Assembly (NCBI GenBank): GCA_019751575.1
Contig: JAIENF010000193.1
Location: 1 to 5,065, forward strand
Direction: 5' to 3'
Origin: Burkholderiales bacterium
GTDB taxonomy: Bacteria; Pseudomonadota; Gammaproteobacteria; Burkholderiales; CAIKXV01
DNA length: 5,065 nucleotides
In this document: positions 1-5,065 of the stretch, one piece after another
Position numbering within the stretch: the stretch's first letter is position 1
Layout: each line of letters opens with the position of its first letter
Translations under genes and position numbers: made by a program
Notes under the pieces: generated by a model
The model's input: the letters and a program-made list of their open reading frames with translations, nothing else
Told to the model about the DNA's origin: nothing
Database searches by the model: none

Positions 1-102
1 CGGAGTGGAACCACCCCTTCCCATCCCGAACAGGTCCGTGAAACGCTCCAGCGCCGATGATAGTGCGATCTTTTTCGCGTGAAAGTAGGTCATCGTCAGA
101 CT
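1..102 (+). rRNA. rrf: 5S ribosomal RNA, 3' portion (5' end cut by window edge)
   Basis: The sequence carries the conserved 5S core: CCACCCCTTCCCATCCCGAA (loop B/C region), GTGAAACGCTCC, GCGCCGATGATAGTGCGA and GTGAAAGTAGGTCATCG in the expected order. The 3' end GTCAGAC (95-101) should pair with the 5' strand of helix I, which lies outside the window; compared with E. coli 5S (120 nt) about 15-20 nt are missing. The 3' end is set by helix I and may be off by a few bases. The gene closes a typical 16S-23S-5S operon, which would lie to the left. The form resembles betaproteobacterial 5S as I remember it; no search was done. Confidence 0.95.
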
Positions 103-129
103 CCCATTCGTGCCTTCTCACGGCACACC

Positions 130-166
130 AAACGCCCCGGTCCTCCCGATCGGGGCGTTTTCGTTT
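130..166 (+). terminator. Rho-independent terminator of the rRNA operon
   Basis: A perfect 10-bp stem is formed by AAACGCCCCG (130-139) and CGGGGCGTTT (151-160), with an 11-nt loop and a U-rich tail (TTTTCGTTT, 158-166). It lies about 28 nt after the 5S 3' end, the usual place for the end of an rrn operon. It should insulate the downstream regulator gene from rRNA transcription. Confidence 0.92.
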
Positions 167-197
167 GTCTGACATCTCCGTGTGTCATTGTCCGGGC

Positions 198-213
198 GGG
201 CACGTGATTTGCT
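198..213 (+). promoter_or_regulatory. Candidate sigma-54 (RpoN) promoter for the epsA-like gene
   Basis: GGGCACG-TGAT-TTGCT matches the sigma-54 consensus TGGCACG-N4-TTGCW at 11 of 12 defined positions. Only the first T is replaced by G. The invariant -24 GG (199-200) and -12 GC (211-212) have the exact required spacing. Transcription would start near 224, giving a leader of about 145 nt before the ATG at 371. Known context: PEP-CTERM/exosortase systems often include the PrsK/PrsR two-component pair, and PrsR is an enhancer-binding protein of the sigma-54-activator type. That link is inference here, since no such gene is in the window. Confidence 0.65.
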
Positions 214-214
214 G

Positions 215-261
215 GACCCCCATGGGTCTGCCGGGTCGTGCAAGCGCGGGTTCTCGACCCG
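215..261 (+). repeat. Inverted repeats in the predicted epsA leader
   Basis: GGGTC/GACCC elements recur. GACCC (215-219) pairs with GGGTC (224-228) over a 4-nt loop. CGGGTCG (232-238) pairs with CGACCCG (255-261) over 16 nt. CGGGT (247-251) can also pair with ACCCG (257-261). The last two options exclude each other, so the region could fold in alternative ways. It begins at the predicted sigma-54 start site. No T-tract follows, so it is not a terminator. Confidence 0.45.
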
Positions 262-370
262 ACCGGAACGAAAGGTGAAAGACAGGAATAAATCCACCCT
301 GCGATGCGGCGGATTTACGCAGTCGGAAACCGGGCAAGGTTCTACCATCGAGACACTGAAGAATCGGACG

Positions 371-1243
371 ATGCGCACGACCGTGTACGAGCGAACCCCT
401 CGCTGGCTGGAAGCTTCTGCCCCGAACTCGGCCGGAAACGGAATCGAGCGGAGCACGGGGGCGAGTGCGCGCACGTCCGAATTGCCTTCCCTGAACCAGA
501 TCGAGCAGTTGCGATTCCTGCGCGCGATCGCGTCCGCGGTCGAGGTGAGCCGCCGGCACCAGATGTTCCGCTGGCTCGAAGGCGAGTTCCAGACGGTGCT
601 GCCGCATCGCCTGATGGTGTGCACCCTCGTGGATGGACAGGGCAACCCGCTGGTCATCGATCGGTTCAGCAGTGCACCGATTGCGAGCGAAGACCTGCAG
701 CATATCTGTGCCGAGGGCAGCGGGTTGATCGCGAACCTCGGGGATGCCTGGCTGGAAAACGGTGCGCGCCCGCTGGTCCTGGTGCCTGGAAGCGCCCGTC
801 ACCTGCCATTCGATGCCGAGTTGACGCGCCTTGGCTTGCGCGCATGTGCGGTCCACGGCGTGCTCGACCACAACAAGGCCGCGGGCAGTCAGTTCTATTT
901 CTTCGGCGTACCGGCAGAGCGGCCAGCACACGTGGCGTATCTCCTCGAATTGCTCATTCCGTATCTTCACACCGCGTTGATCCGGGTATCGGCAAGCGAC
1001 CAGGAAGGCAATGAGTCGGAGGGATCCGCGCTGCTGTCCGAGCGCGAGGTGGGCATTCTCTCTCTGGTCCAGCACGGCAAGAACAACGTCGAGATCGCGA
1101 CCGAGCTCTCCATCAGTCCCCTGACGGTGAAGAACCATGTGCAGCGCATCCTTCGCAAGCTCGGTGCGAACAATCGCGCACAGGCCGTAGGCAAGGCGAT
1201 CTCGCTTCGCATCCTGAACGCTTCGAACGGTCGCCGCCGCTAG
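371..1243 (+). CDS. epsA: LuxR/NarL-type transcriptional regulator, EpsA family (XrtB/PEP-CTERM-associated)
   Basis: The product is a 290-aa DNA-binding regulator. Residues about 42-210 form the N-terminal region typical of EpsA-like proteins (EQLRFLRAIASAVEVSRRHQ at 45-64, then a GAF-like sensory part). Residues 222-280 are a LuxR_C helix-turn-helix: LSEREVGILSLVQHGKNN, then the recognition helix SPLTVKNHVQRILRKLG and NRAQAV. There is no receiver domain with a phospho-acceptor Asp and no recognisable acyl-homoserine-lactone domain. Family knowledge: EpsA was named in the methanolan EPS cluster of Methylobacillus and is associated with XrtB exosortase loci. ATG 371 was chosen because the GTG at 182 lies upstream of the predicted sigma-54 promoter and would add 63 low-complexity residues. 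The Shine-Dalgarno is weak (GAAGAA, 7-nt spacer). The assignment comes from recognised sequence similarity. The target genes are unknown; the divergent-repeat region just downstream is a candidate. Confidence 0.85.
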   Translation: MRTTVYERTPRWLEASAPNSAGNGIERSTGASARTSELPSLNQIEQLRFLRAIASAVEVSRRHQMFRWLEGEFQTVLPHRLMVCTLVDGQGNPLVIDRFSSAPIASEDLQHICAEGSGLIANLGDAWLENGARPLVLVPGSARHLPFDAELTRLGLRACAVHGVLDHNKAAGSQFYFFGVPAERPAHVAYLLELLIPYLHTALIRVSASDQEGNESEGSALLSEREVGILSLVQHGKNNVEIATELSISPLTVKNHVQRILRKLGANNRAQAVGKAISLRILNASNGRRR

Positions 1244-1273
1244 CATCCTGCAAGCGTTCAGCGTTCCGGGTTT

Positions 1274-1321
1274 GTGCGAGCGCACGGTGTAGCTGCGCGT
1301 CGCTTCGTTCGCAAAGCGACG
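1274..1321. repeat. Two inverted repeats after epsA
   Basis: GTGCG-AG-CGCAC (1274-1285) and CGTCGCTT (1298-1305) with AAGCGACG (1314-1321) over an 8-nt loop are perfect inverted repeats. Neither is followed by a T-tract, so neither qualifies as an intrinsic terminator. They may be protein-binding sites, mRNA 3' stabilisers or parts of a Rho-dependent end for epsA. Confidence 0.45.
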
Positions 1322-1353
1322 ATGTCGCCACTGTGACCGCTTGCGTTCGGGAA

Positions 1354-1375
1354 TAGTCCGTTCGGACTAACGGAC
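1354..1375. promoter_or_regulatory. Candidate operator: 7-2-7 palindrome with an extra half-site
   Basis: TAGTCCG-TT-CGGACTA (1354-1369) is a perfect 7-bp inverted repeat with a 2-bp centre. A third CGGAC (1371-1375) forms an overlapping repeat, GTCCGTT (1356-1362) with AACGGAC (1369-1375). A 7-2-7 layout is the classic binding geometry of NarL-type HTH dimers, the class to which the upstream regulator belongs. It sits about 160 bp before the start codon of the PEP-CTERM gene. Its use by EpsA is inference. Confidence 0.4.
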
Positions 1376-1419
1376 CGGCTGGCATGTGAAGAATCTCTCA
1401 CCGACCTCGCATGATTGCG

Positions 1420-1504
1420 CACGGCGCCCCGTGGGTGGCCCTTGCACAATCGACGCCGACTCATGCCATCGCAGCGTCCATGCCCGTGCAAACTGCAGGG
1501 CATG
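1420..1504 (+). promoter_or_regulatory. Structured leader with competing hairpins ahead of the PEP-CTERM gene
   Basis: CACGG-CGCC-CCGTG (1420-1433) is a small tetraloop hairpin. CATGCCC (1479-1485) pairs with GGGCATG (1498-1504), and TGCA (1487-1490) with TGCA (1494-1497) inside it. Together they make an 11-bp stem with one bulged G and an AAC loop. TTGCAC (1442-1447) is complementary to GTGCAA (1486-1491), so a second fold would open that hairpin. The stem ends 15 nt before the Shine-Dalgarno. No known riboswitch class is recognised, and the transcription start is unknown. Confidence 0.35.
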
Positions 1505-1519
1505 CCGTTCACCTGAAAT

Positions 1520-1524
1520 GGAGA
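1520..1524 (+). promoter_or_regulatory. Ribosome binding site that sets the PEP-CTERM start
   Basis: GGAGA lies 5 nt before ATG 1530. It overlaps the alternative ATG at 1518, which has no Shine-Dalgarno of its own, and it lies well downstream of the far upstream GTG at 1386. This supports 1530 as the start, where a clean signal peptide begins. Confidence 0.8.
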
Positions 1525-1529
1525 ATTCG

Positions 1530-2246
1530 ATGTTCCGCTCTTCCTTCCCCTCGCCCTTTACCCGTGCCCGCGGAGCGTTCCGCGGGTTCGCTGCAGCCGT
1601 GTGCGTTGCCGCGACCTTGTCGTTCAGCGCGCCGGCCACGGCATCTCTGGTGCAGAACGCGTTCGCGAACGGTTCGTTGAACGTCACGATCGAGCGCACC
1701 GGACGGCCGGACCAGAACGTGAGGGCAGGCGGCTTCACCGGCGTGTTCGCCGGCTCGTCTTTCCTGTCCTACTGCATCGAGCTTGCCCAGAATTTCAAGT
1801 TCGGCGTGAACTACACGAACTATACGGTGGTCCCGCTCGCCAGCGCACCCACCAATGCGCCGATGGGTGCGACCAAGGCCATGCATCTCGCGCTGCTGGT
1901 GGGGAAGAACTTCACGGACAGCTTCACCAGCACGATCAAGACGGCGGCCATGCAGCTGGCCATCTGGGAGATCGTCCATGAAACGAATTCGACCTATAGC
2001 GTGACCAATGGTCACTTCAAGGTCGACGACGGAAACAACGACGTCAACCAGGCCCGGACGCTTGCCAACACCTGGCTGGGGGAGTTGTCCGGTCTGAAGA
2101 CGATGGCGTCGCTGGTGACGCTGAGCAGCCCGACCAACCAGGACTTCATCACCACCGTCGTGCCCGTCCCGCCGAGTGCGCTGCTGCTGGGCAGCGGCCT
2201 GTTGCTGGGCATGTGGGGCATCCGCCGGCGCCGCACCGAAGCCTGA
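1530..2246 (+). CDS. PEP-CTERM sorting-domain protein with a putative Cys-Gln thioester domain
   Basis: The product is a 238-aa secreted protein. Residues 1-38 are a signal peptide: basic RARGAFRG, a hydrophobic stretch, and a likely cleavage at ATA|S after residue 38. The C-terminus is a PEP-CTERM tripartite signal: VPVPPSA (211-217), a hydrophobic helix (218-230) and RRRR (232-235). This motif is the substrate for exosortase processing at the inner membrane. The usual VPEP is VPVPP here. The mature region has FLSYCIELAQNF (Cys82) and AAMQLAIWEIVHE (Gln142, Trp146). These resemble the [YFL]C(I/V) and Q-x-A-(I/V)-W motifs of Gram-positive thioester (TED/TQXA) adhesin domains. Cys82 is the only cysteine in the mature protein, which excludes an internal disulfide. 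The gene follows epsA and ends in its own terminator, so it is likely monocistronic. The exosortase assignment is firm; the thioester is inferred from motifs alone. It could instead be a matrix protein without the bond. Confidence 0.85.
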   Translation: MFRSSFPSPFTRARGAFRGFAAAVCVAATLSFSAPATASLVQNAFANGSLNVTIERTGRPDQNVRAGGFTGVFAGSSFLSYCIELAQNFKFGVNYTNYTVVPLASAPTNAPMGATKAMHLALLVGKNFTDSFTSTIKTAAMQLAIWEIVHETNSTYSVTNGHFKVDDGNNDVNQARTLANTWLGELSGLKTMASLVTLSSPTNQDFITTVVPVPPSALLLGSGLLLGMWGIRRRRTEA

Positions 2247-2251
2247 CCACC

Positions 2252-2270
2252 CCGGCCACTGCGTGGCCGG
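2252..2270 (+). repeat. GC-rich hairpin right after the PEP-CTERM stop
   Basis: CCGGCCAC (2252-2259) and GTGGCCGG (2263-2270) form a perfect 8-bp stem over a TGC loop, starting 6 nt after the stop codon. There is no T-tract after it. It precedes the true terminator by 22 nt and may protect the mRNA 3' end or help pausing. Confidence 0.6.
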
Positions 2271-2292
2271 CCTGTCGCAGCCTGTCCTCCGG

Positions 2293-2319
2293 ATCGCCCC
2301 TCAAGGGGCGATTTTTTTT
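2293..2319 (+). terminator. Rho-independent terminator of the PEP-CTERM gene
   Basis: ATCGCCCC (2293-2300) and GGGGCGAT (2305-2312) form a perfect 8-bp stem with a TCAA loop, followed by a run of eight T (2312-2319). It isolates the PEP-CTERM transcript from the manC-galU operon. Confidence 0.95.
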
Positions 2320-2419
2320 GCCGTTATCTTGCCGGGCACGATCCTTGGTAGGGAGAGCCTGCGCATCGGAACTGCGTCGTCCGACCGTCGTGCGAGAACG
2401 TGTGCGTGTCATCCGGGCT

Positions 2420-2435
2420 TGGTATCGTTCCTGCT
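2420..2435 (+). promoter_or_regulatory. Possible sigma-54 promoter for manC-galU
   Basis: TGGTATC-GTTC-CTGCT matches TGGCACG-N4-TTGCW at 8 of 12 defined positions. It keeps the invariant GG (2421-2422) and GC (2433-2434) at the correct spacing, and the two C-to-T changes in the -24 element are common variants. A start near 2446 would give a leader of about 205 nt. In the rest of 2320-2650 I see no convincing sigma-70 promoter and no gene. The gap otherwise holds only a CGCCATGGCG palindrome (2554-2563) and the small hairpin next to the manC Shine-Dalgarno. Confidence 0.35.
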
Positions 2436-2623
2436 TTCACATCACACCGGCATCGCGCGACGGGACGCGGCAAGGGCTGCAAGAAATCGCACCGTGCGAC
2501 TGCCAAGTGTGTACGGGCCATTTCCAGCACAACGCTTTAGACTCGGTGACGTTCGCCATGGCGCGGCAATTCCGCCCCGATCGGTGGGAAGGCCGACCGT
2601 CGCATTGAATTCGCAGGGATGCA

Positions 2624-2644
2624 GGTTTCCTGACAAACCAAGGG
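2624..2644 (+). promoter_or_regulatory. manC ribosome binding site with an adjacent hairpin
   Basis: AAGGG (2640-2644) with a 6-nt spacer fixes the ATG at 2651. GGTTT (2624-2628) and AAACC (2635-2639) form a 5-bp hairpin that ends directly against the Shine-Dalgarno. It is weak and may have no role, but could affect ribosome access. Confidence 0.5.
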
Positions 2645-2650
2645 CTTTAC

Positions 2651-4069
2651 ATGAGCATTCATCCCGTTGTCCTGTCGGGTGGTTCCGGCACCCGGCTCTG
2701 GCCGTTGTCGCGTGAAGCGATGCCGAAGCAGTTCCTCAGGTTCCACGGCGACCAGAGCCTGCTTCAGGCGACGATCCTGCGCACGGCCGGCCTGGAGGAC
2801 GCGAGCCCGCCGACCATCCTGGCGAACAACGAGCATCGCTTCCTGATCGCCCAGCAGTTGCAGGAGATCGGCGTCGCTGCGCGCGACATCATCCTCGAGC
2901 CGGTCGGTCGCAACACTGCACCTGCGCTGGCGATCGCCGCCTTGAGCATCAGCGCGCAGGATCCCGCCGCGCTGATGCTGGTGCTGCCGTCAGACCACCT
3001 GATCCCCGACGTTGCCGCGTTCCAGGCCGAGGTGATGGCTGCGGCGCCCGCCGCACGCGCCGGACGCCTGGTCACGTTCGGGATCCGTCCCCGCTGGGCG
3101 GAGACCGGCTACGGATACATCGCCTGTGGCGATGCGCTGCCCGGCGACGATGCCTGCAGCGCGGTGGCCCGGTTCATCGAGAAGCCCGACGCGGAACGCG
3201 CAGAGCGGTTCGTGGCCGAGGGCGGCTATTTCTGGAACAGCGGCATGTTCCTGTTCCCGGCGAAAGTGTTCCTTTCGGAAGTCGAGCGCCTGCAGCCTGC
3301 GCTGTTGGCCGCGTGCCGGCAGGCGCTGGCCGAAGGGCAGCGTGACCTCGATTTCACCCGCCTGTCGCAACCGGCACTGGAGCGCTGCCCGTCGATCTCG
3401 GTCGACTACGCCGTGCTGGAACACACGGCGCTGGCCGCCGTCCGTCCTGTCGACTACGACTGGTCGGACCTCGGTTCCTGGAAGGCCCTGTGGGAGGTCG
3501 GCCAGAAGGATGGCGAAGGAAACGTGACCCATGGCGAGACGGTCCTCGAGGACGTGCGCGACAGCTATTTCTATTCCGACAGCCGCCTGGTCACTGCGAT
3601 CGGCGTCGAGGGCATCGTGGTGGTCGACACCCCGGATGCCATCCTGGTCTCGCACCGCGAAAGCGTGCAGGGCGTGCGCAGGATCGTCGACCGGCTGAAG
3701 GCGCAGAATCGGACCGAAGGCGTGATCCACCGCAAGGTGCATCGACCCTGGGGCACCTATGAATCCGTCGACGAGGGTGACCGTTTCCAGGTCAAGCGGA
3801 TCACCGTCAGCCCCGGCGCGAAGCTTTCGATGCAATTGCACCACCACCGTGCCGAGCACTGGATTGTCGTGCGCGGGACGGCCCGCGTGACGCGGGGCGA
3901 AGACGTCGTGATGCTCACCGAAAACGAGTCGACCTACATCCCGCTGGGCGTGAAGCATCGCCTGGAGAATCCCGGCCGGATCCCGCTCGAATTGATCGAG
4001 GTGCAGTCGGGCACGTATCTCGGGGAGGACGACATCGTCCGCTTCGAAGACACCTACAATCGCAGCTGA
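2651..4069 (+). CDS. manC: Mannose-1-phosphate guanylyltransferase / mannose-6-phosphate isomerase (type II, bifunctional)
   Basis: The 472-aa cytoplasmic enzyme makes GDP-mannose from GTP and mannose-1-phosphate, and its C-terminal domain interconverts fructose-6-P and mannose-6-P. It belongs to the AlgA/XanB/CpsB family, whose usual length is about 470-480 aa. The nucleotidyltransferase domain (1 to about 285) has the signature [12 protein letters not shown] (10-21), PKQFL (25-29), [10 protein letters not shown] (83-92), LPSDH (112-116), FIEKPD (175-180), WNSGMF (195-200) and DWSDLGSW (270-277). The cupin isomerase domain (about 320-472) has [12 protein letters not shown] (365-376), the metal-site motif [10 protein letters not shown] (395-404), [10 protein letters not shown] (431-440) and [14 protein letters not shown] near the end. 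All key motifs are intact. The gene lies 43 nt before galU with no terminator between, so they are probably co-transcribed. The context points to exopolysaccharide precursor supply. Confidence 0.97.
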   Translation: MSIHPVVLSGGSGTRLWPLSREAMPKQFLRFHGDQSLLQATILRTAGLEDASPPTILANNEHRFLIAQQLQEIGVAARDIILEPVGRNTAPALAIAALSISAQDPAALMLVLPSDHLIPDVAAFQAEVMAAAPAARAGRLVTFGIRPRWAETGYGYIACGDALPGDDACSAVARFIEKPDAERAERFVAEGGYFWNSGMFLFPAKVFLSEVERLQPALLAACRQALAEGQRDLDFTRLSQPALERCPSISVDYAVLEHTALAAVRPVDYDWSDLGSWKALWEVGQKDGEGNVTHGETVLEDVRDSYFYSDSRLVTAIGVEGIVVVDTPDAILVSHRESVQGVRRIVDRLKAQNRTEGVIHRKVHRPWGTYESVDEGDRFQVKRITVSPGAKLSMQLHHHRAEHWIVVRGTARVTRGEDVVMLTENESTYIPLGVKHRLENPGRIPLELIEVQSGTYLGEDDIVRFEDTYNRS

Positions 4070-4099
4070 GTCCGATGCTACGGATCTTTGCACTGAACC

Positions 4100-4105
4100 A
4101 AGGAG
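4100..4105 (+). promoter_or_regulatory. Strong galU ribosome binding site
   Basis: AAGGAG sits 7 nt before ATG 4113. It is close to the ideal Shine-Dalgarno and fixes the start. Confidence 0.9.
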
Positions 4106-4112
4106 ATTCCGA

Positions 4113-5021
4113 ATGAAGCGCGAGATCACCAAGGCCGTGTTCCCGGTCGCCGGCATGGGCAGCAGGTTCCTGCCCGCGACCAAGGCCAGTCCGAAAGAGA
4201 TGCTGCCGGTCGTGGACAAGCCACTGATCCAGTACGCGGTCGAAGAGGCGGTGGCCGCCGGCATGACCGAGATGATCTTCGTCACGGGCCGGAACAAGCG
4301 GGCGATCGAGGACCATTTCGACAAGGCGGCCGAACTCGAGGCCGCGCTCGAGGAGCGGGGCAACCAGAAGCTCCTGGCGACGGTGCGCGGCATCCTGCCG
4401 GCAGGCGTCCACTGCGTGTTCATCCGCCAGCCTGAAACCCTCGGCCTCGGCCATGCGGTGCTGTGCGCACGCCCGCTCGTCGGCGACGAGCCGTTCGCCG
4501 TGATCCTGGCCGATGACCTGATCGACGCCAAGCCCTCGGTGATGACGCAGATGGTCGAGCGCTACAGCTACTATCGCCGGTCCGTGATCGGCGTGCAGAA
4601 CGTGGCGCGGGAAGACACCGACCAGTACGGCATCGTGCGCTGCGGATCCGCGCTGAACGACGTGCACCAGATCGACGGGATCATCGAGAAGCCCAAGCCC
4701 GCCGAGGCACCGTCCACCCTGGGCGTCGTCGGCCGCTACATCCTCTCCCCGCGCATCTTCGACCACCTGGCCAATGCGCGGCCCGGCAAGGGTGGCGAGA
4801 TCCAGCTGACCGATGCGATCGCGTCGCTGCTCAAGCAGGAACAGGTACTGGCCTACCAGTTCCAGGGTACGCGGTACGACTGCGGATCGAAGATCGGCTA
4901 CCTGAAGGCGACCATCGCGTTCGCGATGAGCCATCCGGATGTCAGCGAAGAGTTCATCGCGCACCTGCGCGGTGTCGCTGCCAGCCTTCCCGCCAGCGAG
5001 CGCGATCGCGCTGCCGCCTGA
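4113..5021 (+). CDS. galU: UTP-glucose-1-phosphate uridylyltransferase (GalU)
   Basis: The 302-aa cytoplasmic enzyme makes UDP-glucose and pyrophosphate from UTP and glucose-1-phosphate. The length fits the bacterial GalU family (about 290-305 aa). Motifs in order: [20 protein letters not shown] (10-29) is the nucleotide-binding loop, then [16 protein letters not shown] (31-46), [14 protein letters not shown] (106-119), LADDL (132-136), IIEKPKP (190-196), GRYIL (207-211), GEIQLTDAI (228-236) and [12 protein letters not shown] (255-266). All are intact. It is the second gene of a probable manC-galU operon. UDP-glucose feeds EPS, LPS core and trehalose or galactose metabolism; the neighbouring regulator and PEP-CTERM gene favour an EPS role. 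The related RfbA-type dTDP-glucose synthases lack this motif set. Confidence 0.97.
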   Translation: MKREITKAVFPVAGMGSRFLPATKASPKEMLPVVDKPLIQYAVEEAVAAGMTEMIFVTGRNKRAIEDHFDKAAELEAALEERGNQKLLATVRGILPAGVHCVFIRQPETLGLGHAVLCARPLVGDEPFAVILADDLIDAKPSVMTQMVERYSYYRRSVIGVQNVAREDTDQYGIVRCGSALNDVHQIDGIIEKPKPAEAPSTLGVVGRYILSPRIFDHLANARPGKGGEIQLTDAIASLLKQEQVLAYQFQGTRYDCGSKIGYLKATIAFAMSHPDVSEEFIAHLRGVAASLPASERDRAAA

Positions 5022-5031
5022 CCCCGCGTCC

Positions 5032-5056
5032 CGGCCGCCCGACCGTCCGGCGGCCG
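5032..5056 (+). terminator. GC-rich hairpin after galU, possible terminator
   Basis: CGGCCGCC (5032-5039) and GGCGGCCG (5049-5056) form a perfect 8-bp stem over a 9-nt loop, 10 nt after the galU stop. No T-tract is visible before the window ends at 5065, so the call is provisional. It may only be a hairpin within a longer operon. Confidence 0.45.
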
Positions 5057-5065
5057 TGGCCCCCG

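Noticed and set aside
182..370. Upstream GTG start adding 63 residues to EpsA
   Set aside because: The extension has no family similarity and includes the predicted sigma-54 promoter. ATG 371 gives a usual family length.
185..1285. Long reverse-strand open frame opposite the epsA-like gene
   Set aside because: It is a shadow of a well-supported gene in GC-rich DNA. The product is rich in Arg, His and Ala with no recognisable domain.
1298..1321. Hairpin after epsA as an intrinsic terminator
   Set aside because: There is no T-tract downstream, so it is listed as an inverted repeat only.
1432..1446. Sigma-54-like TGGGTGGCCCTTGCA upstream of the PEP-CTERM gene
   Set aside because: The GG to GC spacing is one base too short, and sigma-54 is strict about this spacing.
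1386..1529. Upstream GTG (1386) or ATG (1518) starts for the PEP-CTERM protein
   Set aside because: The extension is Cys- and Arg-rich and would bury the signal peptide. GGAGA at 1520-1524 clearly serves ATG 1530.
2559..2573. Sigma-54-like TGGCGCG-GCAA-TTCC upstream of manC
   Set aside because: The -24 part is good, but the invariant GC of the -12 element is CC.
2176..2715. Open frames in the gap between the PEP-CTERM gene and manC
   Set aside because: They run through a strong terminator and into manC, lack ribosome binding sites and show no recognisable domain.
2990..4531. 513-codon reverse-strand open frame spanning manC and galU
   Set aside because: It overlaps two fully motif-supported enzymes and shows no domain of its own. 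Long antisense frames are expected at this GC content.
3915..4964. 349-codon reverse-strand open frame opposite galU
   Set aside because: Its composition mirrors the galU codons, and no Shine-Dalgarno or motif was recognised.
1..5065. CRISPR arrays, insertion sequences, tRNA genes, attachment sites
   Set aside because: I read for regularly spaced direct repeats, transposase motifs, terminal inverted repeats and tRNA cloverleaf signatures and saw none.

Overview
The window is GC-rich chromosomal DNA from a proteobacterium, most likely a betaproteobacterium. Three things suggest this: the 5S rRNA resembles betaproteobacterial 5S sequences (from memory, not from a search), the LuxR-type regulator looks like EpsA of exosortase/PEP-CTERM exopolysaccharide loci, and there is a PEP-CTERM protein. 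The exact taxon cannot be read from this sequence. All genes lie on the + strand.

Layout. Positions 1-102 hold the 3' part of a 5S rRNA gene, the end of an rRNA operon, closed by a strong intrinsic terminator (130-166). Next is a 200-bp gap with a near-consensus sigma-54 promoter (198-213) and a GGGTC-rich inverted-repeat leader. The epsA-like regulator gene follows (371-1243). A 286-bp intergenic region rich in inverted repeats precedes a small secreted PEP-CTERM protein gene (1530-2246). Its repeats include a 7-2-7 palindrome and a leader hairpin just ahead of the ribosome binding site. The secreted protein carries what looks like a Cys-Gln thioester signature. It ends in two hairpins, the second a textbook terminator (2293-2319). 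After a roughly 330-bp gap with a possible sigma-54 promoter come manC (2651-4069) and galU (4113-5021), probably one operon. The window ends in a GC-rich hairpin after galU.

How the parts fit together. ManC makes GDP-mannose (and can interconvert mannose-6-P and fructose-6-P). GalU makes UDP-glucose. Both are precursors for exopolysaccharide. EpsA-like regulators are found with XrtB-type exosortase/EPS loci, and PEP-CTERM proteins are the substrates that exosortases process at the envelope. The window therefore looks like the regulatory and precursor-supply edge of an EPS/exosortase locus placed directly behind an rRNA operon. No exosortase, glycosyltransferase or polysaccharide export gene lies inside the window. 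The point most worth following is that the secreted protein may be a covalent (thioester) surface adhesin in a Gram-negative, with promoter signs of sigma-54/EpsA control.
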